A stretch of DNA of 10,555 nt from Lysobacterales bacterium. Lineage in GTDB: Bacteria > Pseudomonadota > Gammaproteobacteria > Xanthomonadales > S139-57. The translations under genes and the position numbers were made by a program. The stretch covers positions 1 to 10,555 of the forward strand of contig JALWTZ010000432.1 in the NCBI GenBank assembly GCA_026993285.1. The letters are read 5' to 3'. Below, one piece after another: positions 1 to 6,930 of this stretch. Numbering within the stretch: the first letter of the stretch is position 1; every line of letters begins with the position of its first letter. The notes below the pieces were generated by a model. That model was not told the DNA's origin and ran no database searches. It saw only the letters and a program-made list of their open reading frames with translations.

Positions 1-244
1 GTTCTTCACCCTGGCACTGGCGCCCATCTCCATCCAGGCCATGGAAATGCTGCAGCAGAACATTCAGCCTTCCATGCTCACCGGGCTGGTGTCCCTGCTG
101 TTTCTCGGCTGGTCTTTCAGCGTGGATGCCCACATTCTGCGCAAGGCGCTGGAAATCGGCCGCACCGCCTCCCTGCTGCTGGTGGCCCTGTTGTATCTCA
201 GCCTGAGCATCCTCTCCACGGTACTGTTCGGGCCGGTGGCATGA
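1..244 (+). CDS. Membrane protein of unknown function, C-terminal part (5' end outside window)
   Basis: The reading frame is open from base 2 to the TGA at 242-244, giving about 80 residues; the true start lies upstream of the window. The visible part is very hydrophobic. It has a hydrophobic stretch at the left edge, a probable membrane helix around residues 26-45 (from PSMLTGLVSLLF onward) and another near the C terminus (TASLLLVALLYLSLSIL), separated by a short charged segment with HILRKALEIGR. This looks like the end of a multi-spanning inner-membrane protein. Its stop overlaps the mpl start (ATGA), so the two genes are probably translationally coupled. I do not recognise the family from this fragment, and link with peptidoglycan recycling is only an inference from position. 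Confidence 0.7.
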   Translation, partial: FFTLALAPISIQAMEMLQQNIQPSMLTGLVSLLFLGWSFSVDAHILRKALEIGRTASLLLVALLYLSLSILSTVLFGPVA

Positions 245-1623
245 AATTACAGATCCTTGGCGCCTGCGGCACCTTCATGGGCGGGCTGGCGCAACTGGCC
301 CAGGCCATGGGGCACACCGTTACCGGGGTGGATCAGCAGGTCTATCCGCCCATGTCCGAGCAGCTGCAACAGGCGGGCATTCGTCTGTTGTCCGGCTATC
401 GGGAAGGGCATCTGGACCCGGAGGCCGACCAGGTGATCGTGGGCAACGCCCTGAGCCGGGGCAACCCCATGGTGGAAGCCCTGTTGCGCCGGCACCAGCC
501 CTATACCTCCGGCCCGCAGTGGCTGGGCGAGCAACTGCTGCGCCAGCGGCAAACCCTGGCGGTGGCCGGTACCCACGGCAAGACCACCACCAGCAGCCTG
601 CTGGCCTGGATACTGGAACAGGCCGGGCAGCAGCCGGGTTTTCTCATTGGTGGGGTGCCGGAGAATTTCTCCGTCAGCGCCCGCCTGGGCAAGGGGGCGG
701 CTTTCGTCATCGAGGCGGACGAATACGACACCGCTTTCTTCGACAAGCGCTCCAAGTTCGTTCACTACCACCCGGATATCGTGGTGCTGAACAACCTGGA
801 GTTCGATCATGCGGACATCTTCGCGGATCTGGCGGCGATCCAGCGGCAATTTCACCATCTGGTGCGGATTGTGCCGGATAACGGCCTGCTGCTGGTCAAC
901 GCCGATGACGAGGCCTTGCGCCAGGTATTGGAGATGGGCTGCTGGACGCCGGTACAACGCTTTGGCCTGAATCCCGAACCGCAACCGGACTGGCTGGCCA
1001 GGCCGGAAAGCCCGGACGGCAGCCGCTTCAGCCTGCATTTTCGTGGTGAACAGTGGCCGGTGGCATGGTCCATGACCGGCCTGCACAATGTGAGCAATGC
1101 CACGGCGGCGGTGGCGGCGGCCCATGCGGCTGGCGTGCCGGTGGAACAGGCCGTGGCCGCCCTGGAATCCTTCGCCGGCGTGCGGCGGCGGATGAGCTGC
1201 CTGCTGGATGCGGATATTGAGGTCTACGAGGATTTCGCCCACCACCCCACCGCCATCCGCACCACCCTGGAGGGCCTGCGTGCCCGCTACCGCAACCGGC
1301 GCATCCTGGCCATTCTGGAACCGCGCAGCAATTCCATGCGTGCCGGGGCCCATACCCCGCAGATTGCCCCGGCCCTGACAGCGGCCGACCGTGTCTGGCT
1401 CTACACCCCGCCGGGGGTCAACTGGGACCCGCTGACCGTGATCGACAGCCTGCACCAGCCCGGCAGCCACGCGGCGCACCCGGAAGCCCTGATACAGGCC
1501 CTGCTGGAACACACCCGCCCCGGCGATGTGCTGCTGTTCATGAGCAACGGCAGTTTCGATGCCATTCCCGCCCGTTTCGTCCAGGCCTACAGCGCCAGGG
1601 AAAGTGACCAGAGCGGCACATAG
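241..1623 (+). CDS. mpl: UDP-N-acetylmuramate:L-alanyl-gamma-D-glutamyl-meso-diaminopimelate ligase (Mpl)
   Basis: Mpl is a cytoplasmic Mur-ligase paralogue that recycles peptidoglycan: it joins the L-Ala-gamma-D-Glu-meso-DAP tripeptide to UDP-MurNAc using ATP. The 460-residue length matches the family. Visible features in order are an N-terminal nucleotide-binding start (LGACGTFMGG, residues 6-15), the ATP-binding P-loop GTHGKTTT at 110-117, the central Mur-ligase motifs EADEYD (158-163) and NNLEFDHAD (184-192), GLHNVSNATAA near 280-290, the C-terminal-domain DFAHHPTAI (331-339), LEPRSNSM (359-366) and MSNGSFD (434-440). The combination of DFAHHP and EPRSNSM is typical of Mpl rather than MurC. 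The ATG overlaps the preceding stop as ATGA and has only a weak ribosome site, consistent with coupling. Its 3' end overlaps convergent thpR by 37 bp. Confidence 0.97.
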   Translation: MKLQILGACGTFMGGLAQLAQAMGHTVTGVDQQVYPPMSEQLQQAGIRLLSGYREGHLDPEADQVIVGNALSRGNPMVEALLRRHQPYTSGPQWLGEQLLRQRQTLAVAGTHGKTTTSSLLAWILEQAGQQPGFLIGGVPENFSVSARLGKGAAFVIEADEYDTAFFDKRSKFVHYHPDIVVLNNLEFDHADIFADLAAIQRQFHHLVRIVPDNGLLLVNADDEALRQVLEMGCWTPVQRFGLNPEPQPDWLARPESPDGSRFSLHFRGEQWPVAWSMTGLHNVSNATAAVAAAHAAGVPVEQAVAALESFAGVRRRMSCLLDADIEVYEDFAHHPTAIRTTLEGLRARYRNRRILAILEPRSNSMRAGAHTPQIAPALTAADRVWLYTPPGVNWDPLTVIDSLHQPGSHAAHPEALIQALLEHTRPGDVLLFMSNGSFDAIPARFVQAYSARESDQSGT

Positions 1624-2135
1624 CGCACGCCCTGAGCACCCGTCAGACTCTGGTACAACACCAGCTGTTGAAACTGAAACACGCGGGCTTCGTTCGGCCC
1701 GGGCCAGACGGGTGCCGCCTGCCGGTTGCCCCGCCGGTAGCGCCCCACGCTGACATGGGGCAGAAAACGGTGTTTTTCATACGCCGCCTGGCCTGCGGCA
1801 GGCAATATCTCGCGCAATGTTTTCAGCGCATCCCGGTGGTCTTTCAAGGCCAGGGCCCGCACCGATGGCCGGTGACGGGGCAGGTCCAGCCAGTGGCTGG
1901 CAGCGGCACTGACCACGGGCAGGGCCGGCAGGGCCTCCAGCCGGGCCAGCAACTGTTGCAGGGCACGGGGTTCCAGCGTGCCGTGAAAATGCAGGGTGAG
2001 ATGCCAGTTTTCCAGCGGTACCGGCCGCAGTGCTTCCGGCCAGGCGGGCGGCAAGCGCTCCTGCAGCCACTGCCGGTCGGCCGCATTCAGCGCCAGGGCG
2101 GTAAAACAGCGAACCGATCCGCTTGGGTGAGCCAT
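1587..2135 (-). CDS. thpR: RNA 2',3'-cyclic phosphodiesterase (ThpR, LigT-type 2H family)
   Basis: This 182-residue protein of the 2H phosphoesterase family opens 2',3'-cyclic phosphate RNA ends; E. coli LigT/ThpR also shows 2'-5' RNA ligation in vitro. The two diagnostic H-x-[ST]-x motifs are present: HLTL at residues 45-48 inside ENWHLTLHF, and HVSV at 127-130 inside FLPHVSVGR. Their spacing of 82 residues and the overall length are those expected for ThpR. The ATG at 2135 is the only good start, leaving a short N-terminal extension before the first beta strand (RCFTALAL). The gene is divergent from gph with a 71-bp gap and convergent with mpl, sharing 37 bp, so it is probably transcribed alone. 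No clear Shine-Dalgarno is visible. Confidence 0.93.
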   Translation of the reverse strand: MAHPSGSVRCFTALALNAADRQWLQERLPPAWPEALRPVPLENWHLTLHFHGTLEPRALQQLLARLEALPALPVVSAAASHWLDLPRHRPSVRALALKDHRDALKTLREILPAAGQAAYEKHRFLPHVSVGRYRRGNRQAAPVWPGPNEARVFQFQQLVLYQSLTGAQGVRYVPLWSLSLAL

Positions 2136-2152
2136 GTATCACTTGCAGCAAC

Positions 2153-2180
2153 TTGTCATCGGCCCTCACCGTAGTACCAT
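2153..2180 (+). promoter_or_regulatory. Candidate sigma-70 promoter for the gph-mtnA operon
   Basis: A TTGTCA box (5 of 6 consensus) at 2153-2158 is followed, after 16 bp, by TACCAT (4 of 6) at 2175-2180. A start near 2187 would leave a leader of about 20 nt before the gph ATG at 2207. It lies in the only intergenic gap upstream of the four-gene unit. The call rests on motif match and position only. Confidence 0.4.
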
Positions 2181-2206
2181 CCTTCCTTTTGCACAAGAGC
2201 ATCCCC

Positions 2207-2884
2207 ATGAAGCTGCAACCCCGCGCCCTGTTTTTTGATCTGGATGGCACCCTGCTGGAATCCGCCCCCGACCTGCTGCTGGCGGTGGAGGCGGCCATGC
2301 GCGCCATCGACCACCCGGTTCCCGACCTGGAGCGCCTGCGCCACTGGGTGGGCAACGGTACGGAGAAACTGGTTCAGCGTGCCATTACCGGCAGCATGGA
2401 AGGGGAAGTGGATCCAGCCCTGATGCAACGGGCCATGCCGGTATTCAACCAGGCCTATGCCGAAGCGCTGGGCAAGGCCAGCCACCCCTTCCCCGGCGTG
2501 CTCGATACCCTGCGGGCGCTGCAGCGAACCGGCCTGCCCATGGCCTGCATCACCAACAAGCCCCAGGACTTCACCGTGCCGCTGCTGCGTGATCAGGGCC
2601 TGCTGGATTTCTTCACCGTGGTGGTGGGCGGCGATGTGCTGCCGGAGAAAAAGCCACACCCGGCGCCCCTGCTGCATGCCGCAAGCCACTGCGGCCAGCC
2701 CATCGAGCAGTGTTTGATGGTGGGTGATTCCCAGCACGATGTGCAGGCCGCCCGCAATGCCGGCTGCCCGGTGGTGGCGGTGAGCTACGGTTACAACCAC
2801 GGGGATGACATCCGCGATGCCGGGCCGGATGCGGTCATCGACCGTTTCGAGCAATTGCGCTCCCTGCTGGAGGTGGATGCATGA
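2207..2884 (+). CDS. gph: HAD-family phosphatase, phosphoglycolate phosphatase (Gph) type
   Basis: This 225-residue HAD subfamily IA phosphatase is predicted to hydrolyse 2-phosphoglycolate or a related small phosphomonoester in the cytoplasm. Motif I is DLDGT at 11-15 (nucleophile D11, acid/base D13), followed by ESAPDL as in Gph; motif II threonine is T116 in ITNKP; the motif III lysine lies in the KKPHP segment at 148-152; motif IV is GDSQHD at 173-178. The cap segment WVGNGTEKLVQRA and the GCPVV..SYGYNHG stretch closely resemble E. coli Gph. I chose ATG 2207; an in-frame TTG at 2123 would add 28 residues that lie upstream of the family's usual start and overlap thpR. The stop overlaps mtnA (ATGA). 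A MupP-like or deoxysugar-phosphatase role is possible, the latter suggested by the mtnA-aldolase context. Confidence 0.88.
   Translation: MKLQPRALFFDLDGTLLESAPDLLLAVEAAMRAIDHPVPDLERLRHWVGNGTEKLVQRAITGSMEGEVDPALMQRAMPVFNQAYAEALGKASHPFPGVLDTLRALQRTGLPMACITNKPQDFTVPLLRDQGLLDFFTVVVGGDVLPEKKPHPAPLLHAASHCGQPIEQCLMVGDSQHDVQAARNAGCPVVAVSYGYNHGDDIRDAGPDAVIDRFEQLRSLLEVDA
2869..2873 (+). promoter_or_regulatory. Shine-Dalgarno site for mtnA
   Basis: A strong GGAGG lies 7 nt before the mtnA ATG at 2881, inside the end of gph. It supports independent re-initiation at mtnA and fixes this start despite the overlap. Confidence 0.75.
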
Positions 2885-3969
2885 AGGTCCATGGCGAGCA
2901 CTACCGCTCCATCCGCCAGCGGGGCGAGGCGGTGGAAATCATCGACCAGACCCGCCTGCCGCACGCCTTTGAGATCCGGCGCCTGCAAACGCTGGAAGAC
3001 GCGGCCACCGCCATACGCGACATGTGGGTGCGTGGCGCGCCGCTCATCGGTGCCACCGCCGCCTGGGGCGTCTGGCTGGCCCTGCGGGATGAGGCCTCGG
3101 ATGCGCGACTGCAACAGGCGCTGGACAGCCTGCTGGCCACCCGCCCCACGGCGGTGAACCTGCGCTGGGCGTTGCAGCGGGCCGAAGCCGCCCTGCGCCC
3201 GCTGCCACCGGCGCAACGGGCCGAGGCCGCCGCCGCGCTGGCGCAGGACATCTGTGACGAGGATGTGGCCCAGAACGAGGCCATCGGCGAGCATGGCCTG
3301 GTGCTGATCGAGGCGCTGGCACGGGAGAAATCCGGCCAGACGGTGCATATCCTCACCCATTGCAATGCCGGCTGGCTGGCCACCGTGGACTGGGGCACGG
3401 CCCTGGCCCCCATCTACAAGGCCCATGATGCCGGCCTGGATGTGCATGTGTGGGTGGATGAAACCCGGCCCCGCAACCAGGGCGCCGGCCTGACGGCCTG
3501 GGAGCTGCAGGCCCATGGCGTGCCCTTTGATGTCATCGTCGACAATGCCGGTGGCCATCTGATGCAACAGGGGCTGGTGGACCTCTGTCTGGTGGGCACC
3601 GACCGCACCACCGCCAATGGCGATGTCTGCAACAAGATCGGCACCTACCTCAAGGCATTGGCTGCCCGAGACAACGGCGTGCCCTTCCATGTCTGCCTGC
3701 CCGGCCCCACCATCGACTGGCAGCTGGACGACGGCATGGCCATTCCCATCGAACAGCGCGGCGCCGATGAAGTGCGCCTGGTCCATGGCCTGAATCGCCG
3801 GGGAGAGCCGGACCAGGTGGACATCCTCCCCGCCGGCGCGTCGGTGCGCAACGATGCCTTCGATGTCACTCCGGCGCGGCTGGTAAGCGGCCTGATCACC
3901 GAACGGGGCCGCTGCCGCGCCAGCCGGGAAGGCCTGCTGGCCCTGTACCCGGAGCAGCGTCATGGCTGA
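2881..3969 (+). CDS. mtnA: S-methyl-5-thioribose-1-phosphate isomerase (MtnA)
   Basis: MtnA converts 5-methylthioribose 1-phosphate to 5-methylthioribulose 1-phosphate, and in some bacteria also 5-deoxyribose 1-phosphate, in the metabolism of methylthioadenosine and 5'-deoxyadenosine. The 362-residue length fits the eIF2B-like aldose-ketose isomerase family. Visible motifs are WVRGAPLIGATAAWG (49-63), THCNAGWLATVDWGTALAPIY (159-179) with the catalytic-type cysteine C161, DETRPRNQGAGLTAWEL (193-209), and VDNAGGHLMQQG with GTDRTTANGDVCNKIGT, which carries the catalytic aspartate D241. All residues expected for activity are present. The start is supported by GGAGG 7 nt upstream. Its stop lies inside the next gene's first codons (8-bp overlap), so it is co-translated with the aldolase. 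Confidence 0.97.
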   Translation: MKVHGEHYRSIRQRGEAVEIIDQTRLPHAFEIRRLQTLEDAATAIRDMWVRGAPLIGATAAWGVWLALRDEASDARLQQALDSLLATRPTAVNLRWALQRAEAALRPLPPAQRAEAAAALAQDICDEDVAQNEAIGEHGLVLIEALAREKSGQTVHILTHCNAGWLATVDWGTALAPIYKAHDAGLDVHVWVDETRPRNQGAGLTAWELQAHGVPFDVIVDNAGGHLMQQGLVDLCLVGTDRTTANGDVCNKIGTYLKALAARDNGVPFHVCLPGPTIDWQLDDGMAIPIEQRGADEVRLVHGLNRRGEPDQVDILPAGASVRNDAFDVTPARLVSGLITERGRCRASREGLLALYPEQRHG

Positions 3970-4630
3970 GTGGCAGACCCAGCGGCGGCAACTGATCGAA
4001 ACCGCCCTGGCAATGAACGCCAGCGGGGTGAACCAGGGTACCAGCGGCAACCTGAGTGTACGGGCCGGCACGGGTTTTCTTATCACCCCTTCCGGCGTGC
4101 CCTATGGGGAATTGTCGCCCGAGGACCTGCCCTGGATGGACCTGGACGGCCAGTGGCAGGGCCCGCTCAAACCCTCCAGTGAATGGCGCTTTCATCGAGA
4201 TCTCTATCGGCACCGGCCGGATGCCGGCGCCGTGCTCCACGCCCACCCGGTCCATGCCGGCGCGCTGGCCTGCCTGCAGCGTGACCTGCCCGCCTTTCAT
4301 TACATGGTGGCCGTGGCCGGCGGCAAGAACATCCGCTGCACGCCCTATGCCACCTTCGGTACTGAGGAACTCTCCCGCCTGGCCCTGCGCGGCATGGAGG
4401 GGCGCAAGGCCTGCCTGCTGGGCCATCACGGCCTGCTCTGCCTGGAACGGGACCTGCCCTCGGTGCTGGCTTTGGCGGTGGAGGTGGAACACCTGTGCCG
4501 CATGTACCTGCTCTGTCTGCAACAGGGTGAGCCGGAAATATTGCCGGACGAGGAAATGGCACGGGTGCTGGAGAAATTCCGCCATTACGGCGCCCGTGCC
4601 CAGGGCGAAGGCAAGGGCGAAAACCCATGA
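3962..4630 (+). CDS. Class II aldolase, FucA/Ald2-like; probable 5-(methylthio)ribulose-1-phosphate / 5-deoxyribulose-1-phosphate aldolase
   Basis: This 222-residue class II aldolase/adducin-fold protein carries the zinc site of L-fuculose-1-phosphate aldolase: H93 and H95 in LHAHPVH, H155 in LLGHHGL, and E74 in PSSEWRFH. It also has GVNQGTSGNLSVR (22-34), GFLITPSG, FHYMVAVAGG (112-121), CTPYATFGT (126-134) and a C-terminal EKFRHYG with Y209. These are FucA hallmarks; MtnB dehydratases normally read differently around SGNLS and the metal site. Downstream of mtnA, the best inference is the Ald2 step of the DHAP shunt: cleavage to dihydroxyacetone phosphate plus methylthioacetaldehyde or acetaldehyde. 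An automatic pipeline may call it MtnB. The ATG overlaps the mtnA stop by 8 bp and has GGAG 7 nt upstream; the stop overlaps ggt by ATGA. Family confidence is high, substrate confidence moderate. Confidence 0.85.
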   Translation: MAEWQTQRRQLIETALAMNASGVNQGTSGNLSVRAGTGFLITPSGVPYGELSPEDLPWMDLDGQWQGPLKPSSEWRFHRDLYRHRPDAGAVLHAHPVHAGALACLQRDLPAFHYMVAVAGGKNIRCTPYATFGTEELSRLALRGMEGRKACLLGHHGLLCLERDLPSVLALAVEVEHLCRMYLLCLQQGEPEILPDEEMARVLEKFRHYGARAQGEGKGENP

Positions 4631-6162
4631 GCCGGGGCGTGGTGGCGGCGGGCCATCCGGCCACCGCCGAAGCCGGCGTGCGGGCGCTGGAAGAAGGCGG
4701 CAACGCCTTCGACGCCGTGGTGGCCGCCACCTGGGCGGCCTGCGTGGCCGAGCCCATTCTCGCCTCACCCGCCGGTGGCGGCTTTCTCCTGGCCAGCCCC
4801 ATGGGCGAACGTGCCGCCCTGCTGGATTTCTTCACCCAGACGCCACTGAAACGCCAGCCCGAACCGCTGGATTTCCAGGCCATCGACGGGGATTTCGGCA
4901 AGGCGGTGCAGGTGTTTCACATCGGCATGGCCGCCTGCGCCACCCCCGGCGTGGTGGCCGGCCTGTTCGAAATCCAGGCGCGGCTCTGCCGCCTGCCCAT
5001 GCGGGTCTTGCTGGAACCGGCGGTGGAACGGGCCCGGGAAGGGGTGGTACTCAACGCCTTTCAGGCCTACATCAACCGGATACTGGAGCCCATACTACGC
5101 CACACACCGGCCATCCACGCCCTGTTTCATGCCGATGGCCGGCCGCTGGCGGAAGGCCAGCGTCAGCCCATGCCCGAGCTGGCCGATTTTCTGGAAGTGC
5201 TAGGGCTGGAAGGCCGAGACCTGTTCTATCGCGGTGAGGCCGCGCAGGCGCTGGATGCACTGAGCCGTAGCCAGGGTGGCCACCTGCGCCGGACTGATCT
5301 GGAAGCCTATTCCATCGTCTGGCGCAAGCCACGGGCATTCAGCCTGGGCCAGGCGAAGGTGGCCACCAATGCCTGGCCTTCGCTGGGCGGGCCGCTGATT
5401 GCCCAGGGGCTGGAATGGCTGCAGGCCCACTGGCAGGTGCAGCCGCCGGCCGATGCGGCCCAGGAAGCCCGCGACTGGGTGGCGATGATGGCGGCCGTGG
5501 AGCAATTTCGCCGGCAAAGCGGCCTGGATGCGCACCCGCCCGAATGGCCACAGCTGGATGCCGCCCCCTTTCTGGCCGAACTGGCCCGTTTTGCCCATCA
5601 CCCGCCGGCCAGCCGGGGCACCACCCATATCAGCGTGGCCGACGCGGCGGGCAACCTGGCGGCACTGACCCTTTCCAACGGCGAATGCAACGGCCATGTG
5701 CTGCCGGGCACCGGCGTGCTGCTCAACAACATGCTGGGCGAGGAAGACCTCAACCCCGGTGGTTTTCACCGCTGGCCGGAGCATGTGCGCCTGGCCTCCA
5801 TGATGGCGCCCACCGTCATCGAAAAAGCAGATGGGCAGCGGCTGGCCCTGGGTTCCGGTGGCTCCAACCGCATCCGTTCGGCCATCAGCCAGGTGCTGCT
5901 GCGCCTGTTGCGCCACGGAGACCCACTGCAGGCGGCCATCGCCCACCCGCGGCTGCACTATGAACAGCAGCATCTGGACCTGGAACCGGGCCTGCCCGAA
6001 GCGGTGCAACAGGCGGTATTACGGCAGGTGCCCGACCATCGTATCTGGCCCGAGGCCAACCTGTTCTTCGGCGGAGTGCACGCGGTGGCCCGGCACGCGG
6101 ACGGGCGGCTGGAAGGCGCCGGCGACCCCCGGCGGGGTGGTTGCTGTCGTCTGGCCGGTTAA
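4627..6162 (+). CDS. ggt: Gamma-glutamyltransferase-family (Ntn-hydrolase) protein without signal peptide
   Basis: This 511-residue protein belongs to the gamma-glutamyltranspeptidase family, self-processing enzymes that cleave gamma-glutamyl amide bonds. Family landmarks are GGNAFDAVVAA (24-34), the GGGFLL glycine segment (50-55), ATPGVVAGL (105-113), and GTTHISVAD (331-339), where T332 would be the autoprocessing nucleophile and N terminus of the small subunit. GTGVLLNNMLGEEDLNPGG and SMMAPTV follow, then GSGGSNRIRSA (409-419) and a GDPRRGG end. The N terminus has no signal peptide, so it should be cytoplasmic, unlike the classical periplasmic glutathione enzyme. The EPILASPAGGG and LGSGGSNRI segments also differ from E. 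coli Ggt, so the substrate may not be glutathione. An AAGGGCGA ribosome site precedes the ATG. It is the last gene of the gph-mtnA-aldolase unit; its link to that pathway is unknown. Confidence 0.87.
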   Translation: MSRGVVAAGHPATAEAGVRALEEGGNAFDAVVAATWAACVAEPILASPAGGGFLLASPMGERAALLDFFTQTPLKRQPEPLDFQAIDGDFGKAVQVFHIGMAACATPGVVAGLFEIQARLCRLPMRVLLEPAVERAREGVVLNAFQAYINRILEPILRHTPAIHALFHADGRPLAEGQRQPMPELADFLEVLGLEGRDLFYRGEAAQALDALSRSQGGHLRRTDLEAYSIVWRKPRAFSLGQAKVATNAWPSLGGPLIAQGLEWLQAHWQVQPPADAAQEARDWVAMMAAVEQFRRQSGLDAHPPEWPQLDAAPFLAELARFAHHPPASRGTTHISVADAAGNLAALTLSNGECNGHVLPGTGVLLNNMLGEEDLNPGGFHRWPEHVRLASMMAPTVIEKADGQRLALGSGGSNRIRSAISQVLLRLLRHGDPLQAAIAHPRLHYEQQHLDLEPGLPEAVQQAVLRQVPDHRIWPEANLFFGGVHAVARHADGRLEGAGDPRRGGCCRLAG

Positions 6163-6282
6163 TGGCAATGGTATTTCGAAACCAGCAAATCGGCTATGGG
6201 GGAAGCACGAATGGCCATGAAGCCCGTGCCGGGCTGGGGTAGTATAGTGTGCTGTTCCGATCCGGCCTGAACGAGGCAGACC
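6163..6282. other. 120-bp intergenic region between ggt and tdk
   Basis: It contains no plausible gene. A 6-bp inverted repeat with a 3-nt loop (AGCCCG/CGGGCT, 6221-6235) could end the upstream operon but has no T-run after it. A TATAGT hexamer at 6243-6248 is a possible -10 box for the tdk unit, with no convincing -35 box. A GAGG at 6273-6276 is the ribosome site for tdk. Confidence 0.5.
6243..6248 (+). promoter_or_regulatory. Possible -10 element for tdk-DUF4390-ntrY
   Basis: TATAGT matches the sigma-70 -10 consensus at 5 of 6 positions and lies 35 nt before the tdk TTG start. The -35 region (around 6220) is a poor match, so a promoter here would need an activator or other contacts. Confidence 0.3.
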
Positions 6283-6930
6283 TTGGCCAAACTCTATTTC
6301 TATTACTCCGCCATGAACGCGGGCAAGACCACCAGCCTGCTGCAGTCCAGTTACAACTACCGTGAGCGGGGCCTGAATACCCTGTTGCTGACCCCCCGGC
6401 TGGATCACCGGGATGGTGTGGGCGTGATTGCCTCGCGGGTGGGCTTGTCGGAAAAGGCGGATGTGTTCGACGCACAGGACAATCTCTTTCTGCATGTGCA
6501 GCGCCGCTTGCGGCAGGCTCCCATCCACTGCGTGCTGGTGGATGAGGCCCAGTTTCTGAGCCGGGATCAGGTCTATCAACTCAGCGAAGTGGTGGATGCG
6601 CTGGGCATTCCCGTGCTGTGCTATGGCCTGCGTACCGATTTTCGCGGTGAACTGTTCGAAGGTAGCCAGTATTTGCTGGCCTGGGCGGATGAACTGAAGG
6701 AACTCAAGACCATCTGCCATTCCGGCCGCAAGGCCACCATGGTGGTGCGGGTGGATGAGGACGGGCATGCCGTGCGCGAAGGCCGGCAAGTGGAAGTGGG
6801 TGGCAATGAACGTTATGTTTCGGTGAGCCGTGCCGAATTCAAGAAAATCTTCCACGGTCAGGGCCGCATTCAACCGGTGCAGCAGGTGTTTGACTTTCAG
6901 CAATGCAGTGAGTCGGATGAACTGGGTTAG
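6283..6930 (+). CDS. tdk: Thymidine kinase (TK1-type, Tdk)
   Basis: Tdk phosphorylates thymidine to dTMP with ATP in nucleoside salvage. The 215-residue protein aligns by eye with E. coli Tdk from end to end: LYFYYSAMNAGKTTSLLQSSYNYRERG opens it with the P-loop at 9-17, VDEAQFLS carries the catalytic-type E88, and LCYGLRTDFRGELFEGS (112-128) and GGNERYVSV (173-181) follow. The start is TTG at 6283, preceded by GAGG with a 6-nt gap; the next in-frame ATG would remove the beta strand before the P-loop, so TTG is preferred. The usual zinc-binding residues are largely missing: only C145 remains of a CxC pair (CHSG), and the later Cys and His positions are S182 and E185. Its end overlaps the DUF4390 gene by 14 bp. 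Confidence 0.95.
   Translation: MAKLYFYYSAMNAGKTTSLLQSSYNYRERGLNTLLLTPRLDHRDGVGVIASRVGLSEKADVFDAQDNLFLHVQRRLRQAPIHCVLVDEAQFLSRDQVYQLSEVVDALGIPVLCYGLRTDFRGELFEGSQYLLAWADELKELKTICHSGRKATMVVRVDEDGHAVREGRQVEVGGNERYVSVSRAEFKKIFHGQGRIQPVQQVFDFQQCSESDELG

Noticed and set aside
247..1512. 421-codon open frame on the minus strand across mpl
   Set aside because: It lies opposite an unmistakable mpl gene; its translation is rich in Gly, Gln, Arg and His without any recognisable motif, as expected for antisense frames in GC-rich DNA.
2123..2206. Extended TTG start for the Gph phosphatase
   Set aside because: The added 28 residues resemble no Gph N terminus and overlap the thpR start; ATG 2207 places DLDGT at the usual position.
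2791..4086. 431-codon open frame on the minus strand across mtnA
   Set aside because: Fully opposite mtnA, with low-complexity composition and no motifs; mtnA is intact and conserved on the other strand.
3962..4630. Methylthioribulose-1-phosphate dehydratase (MtnB) label
   Set aside because: The gene order suggests it, but the sequence follows FucA along its whole length, so a class II aldolase call is better supported.
4056..5237. 393-codon plus-strand frame spanning the aldolase and ggt
   Set aside because: It is out of frame with two clearly conserved proteins, and is dominated by Arg, Ala, Pro and Trp as in shifted readings of GC-rich genes.
6221..6235. GC-rich hairpin as rho-independent terminator after ggt
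   Set aside because: The 6-bp stem is followed by GGGGTAG rather than a T-run, so it is not a convincing terminator in either direction.
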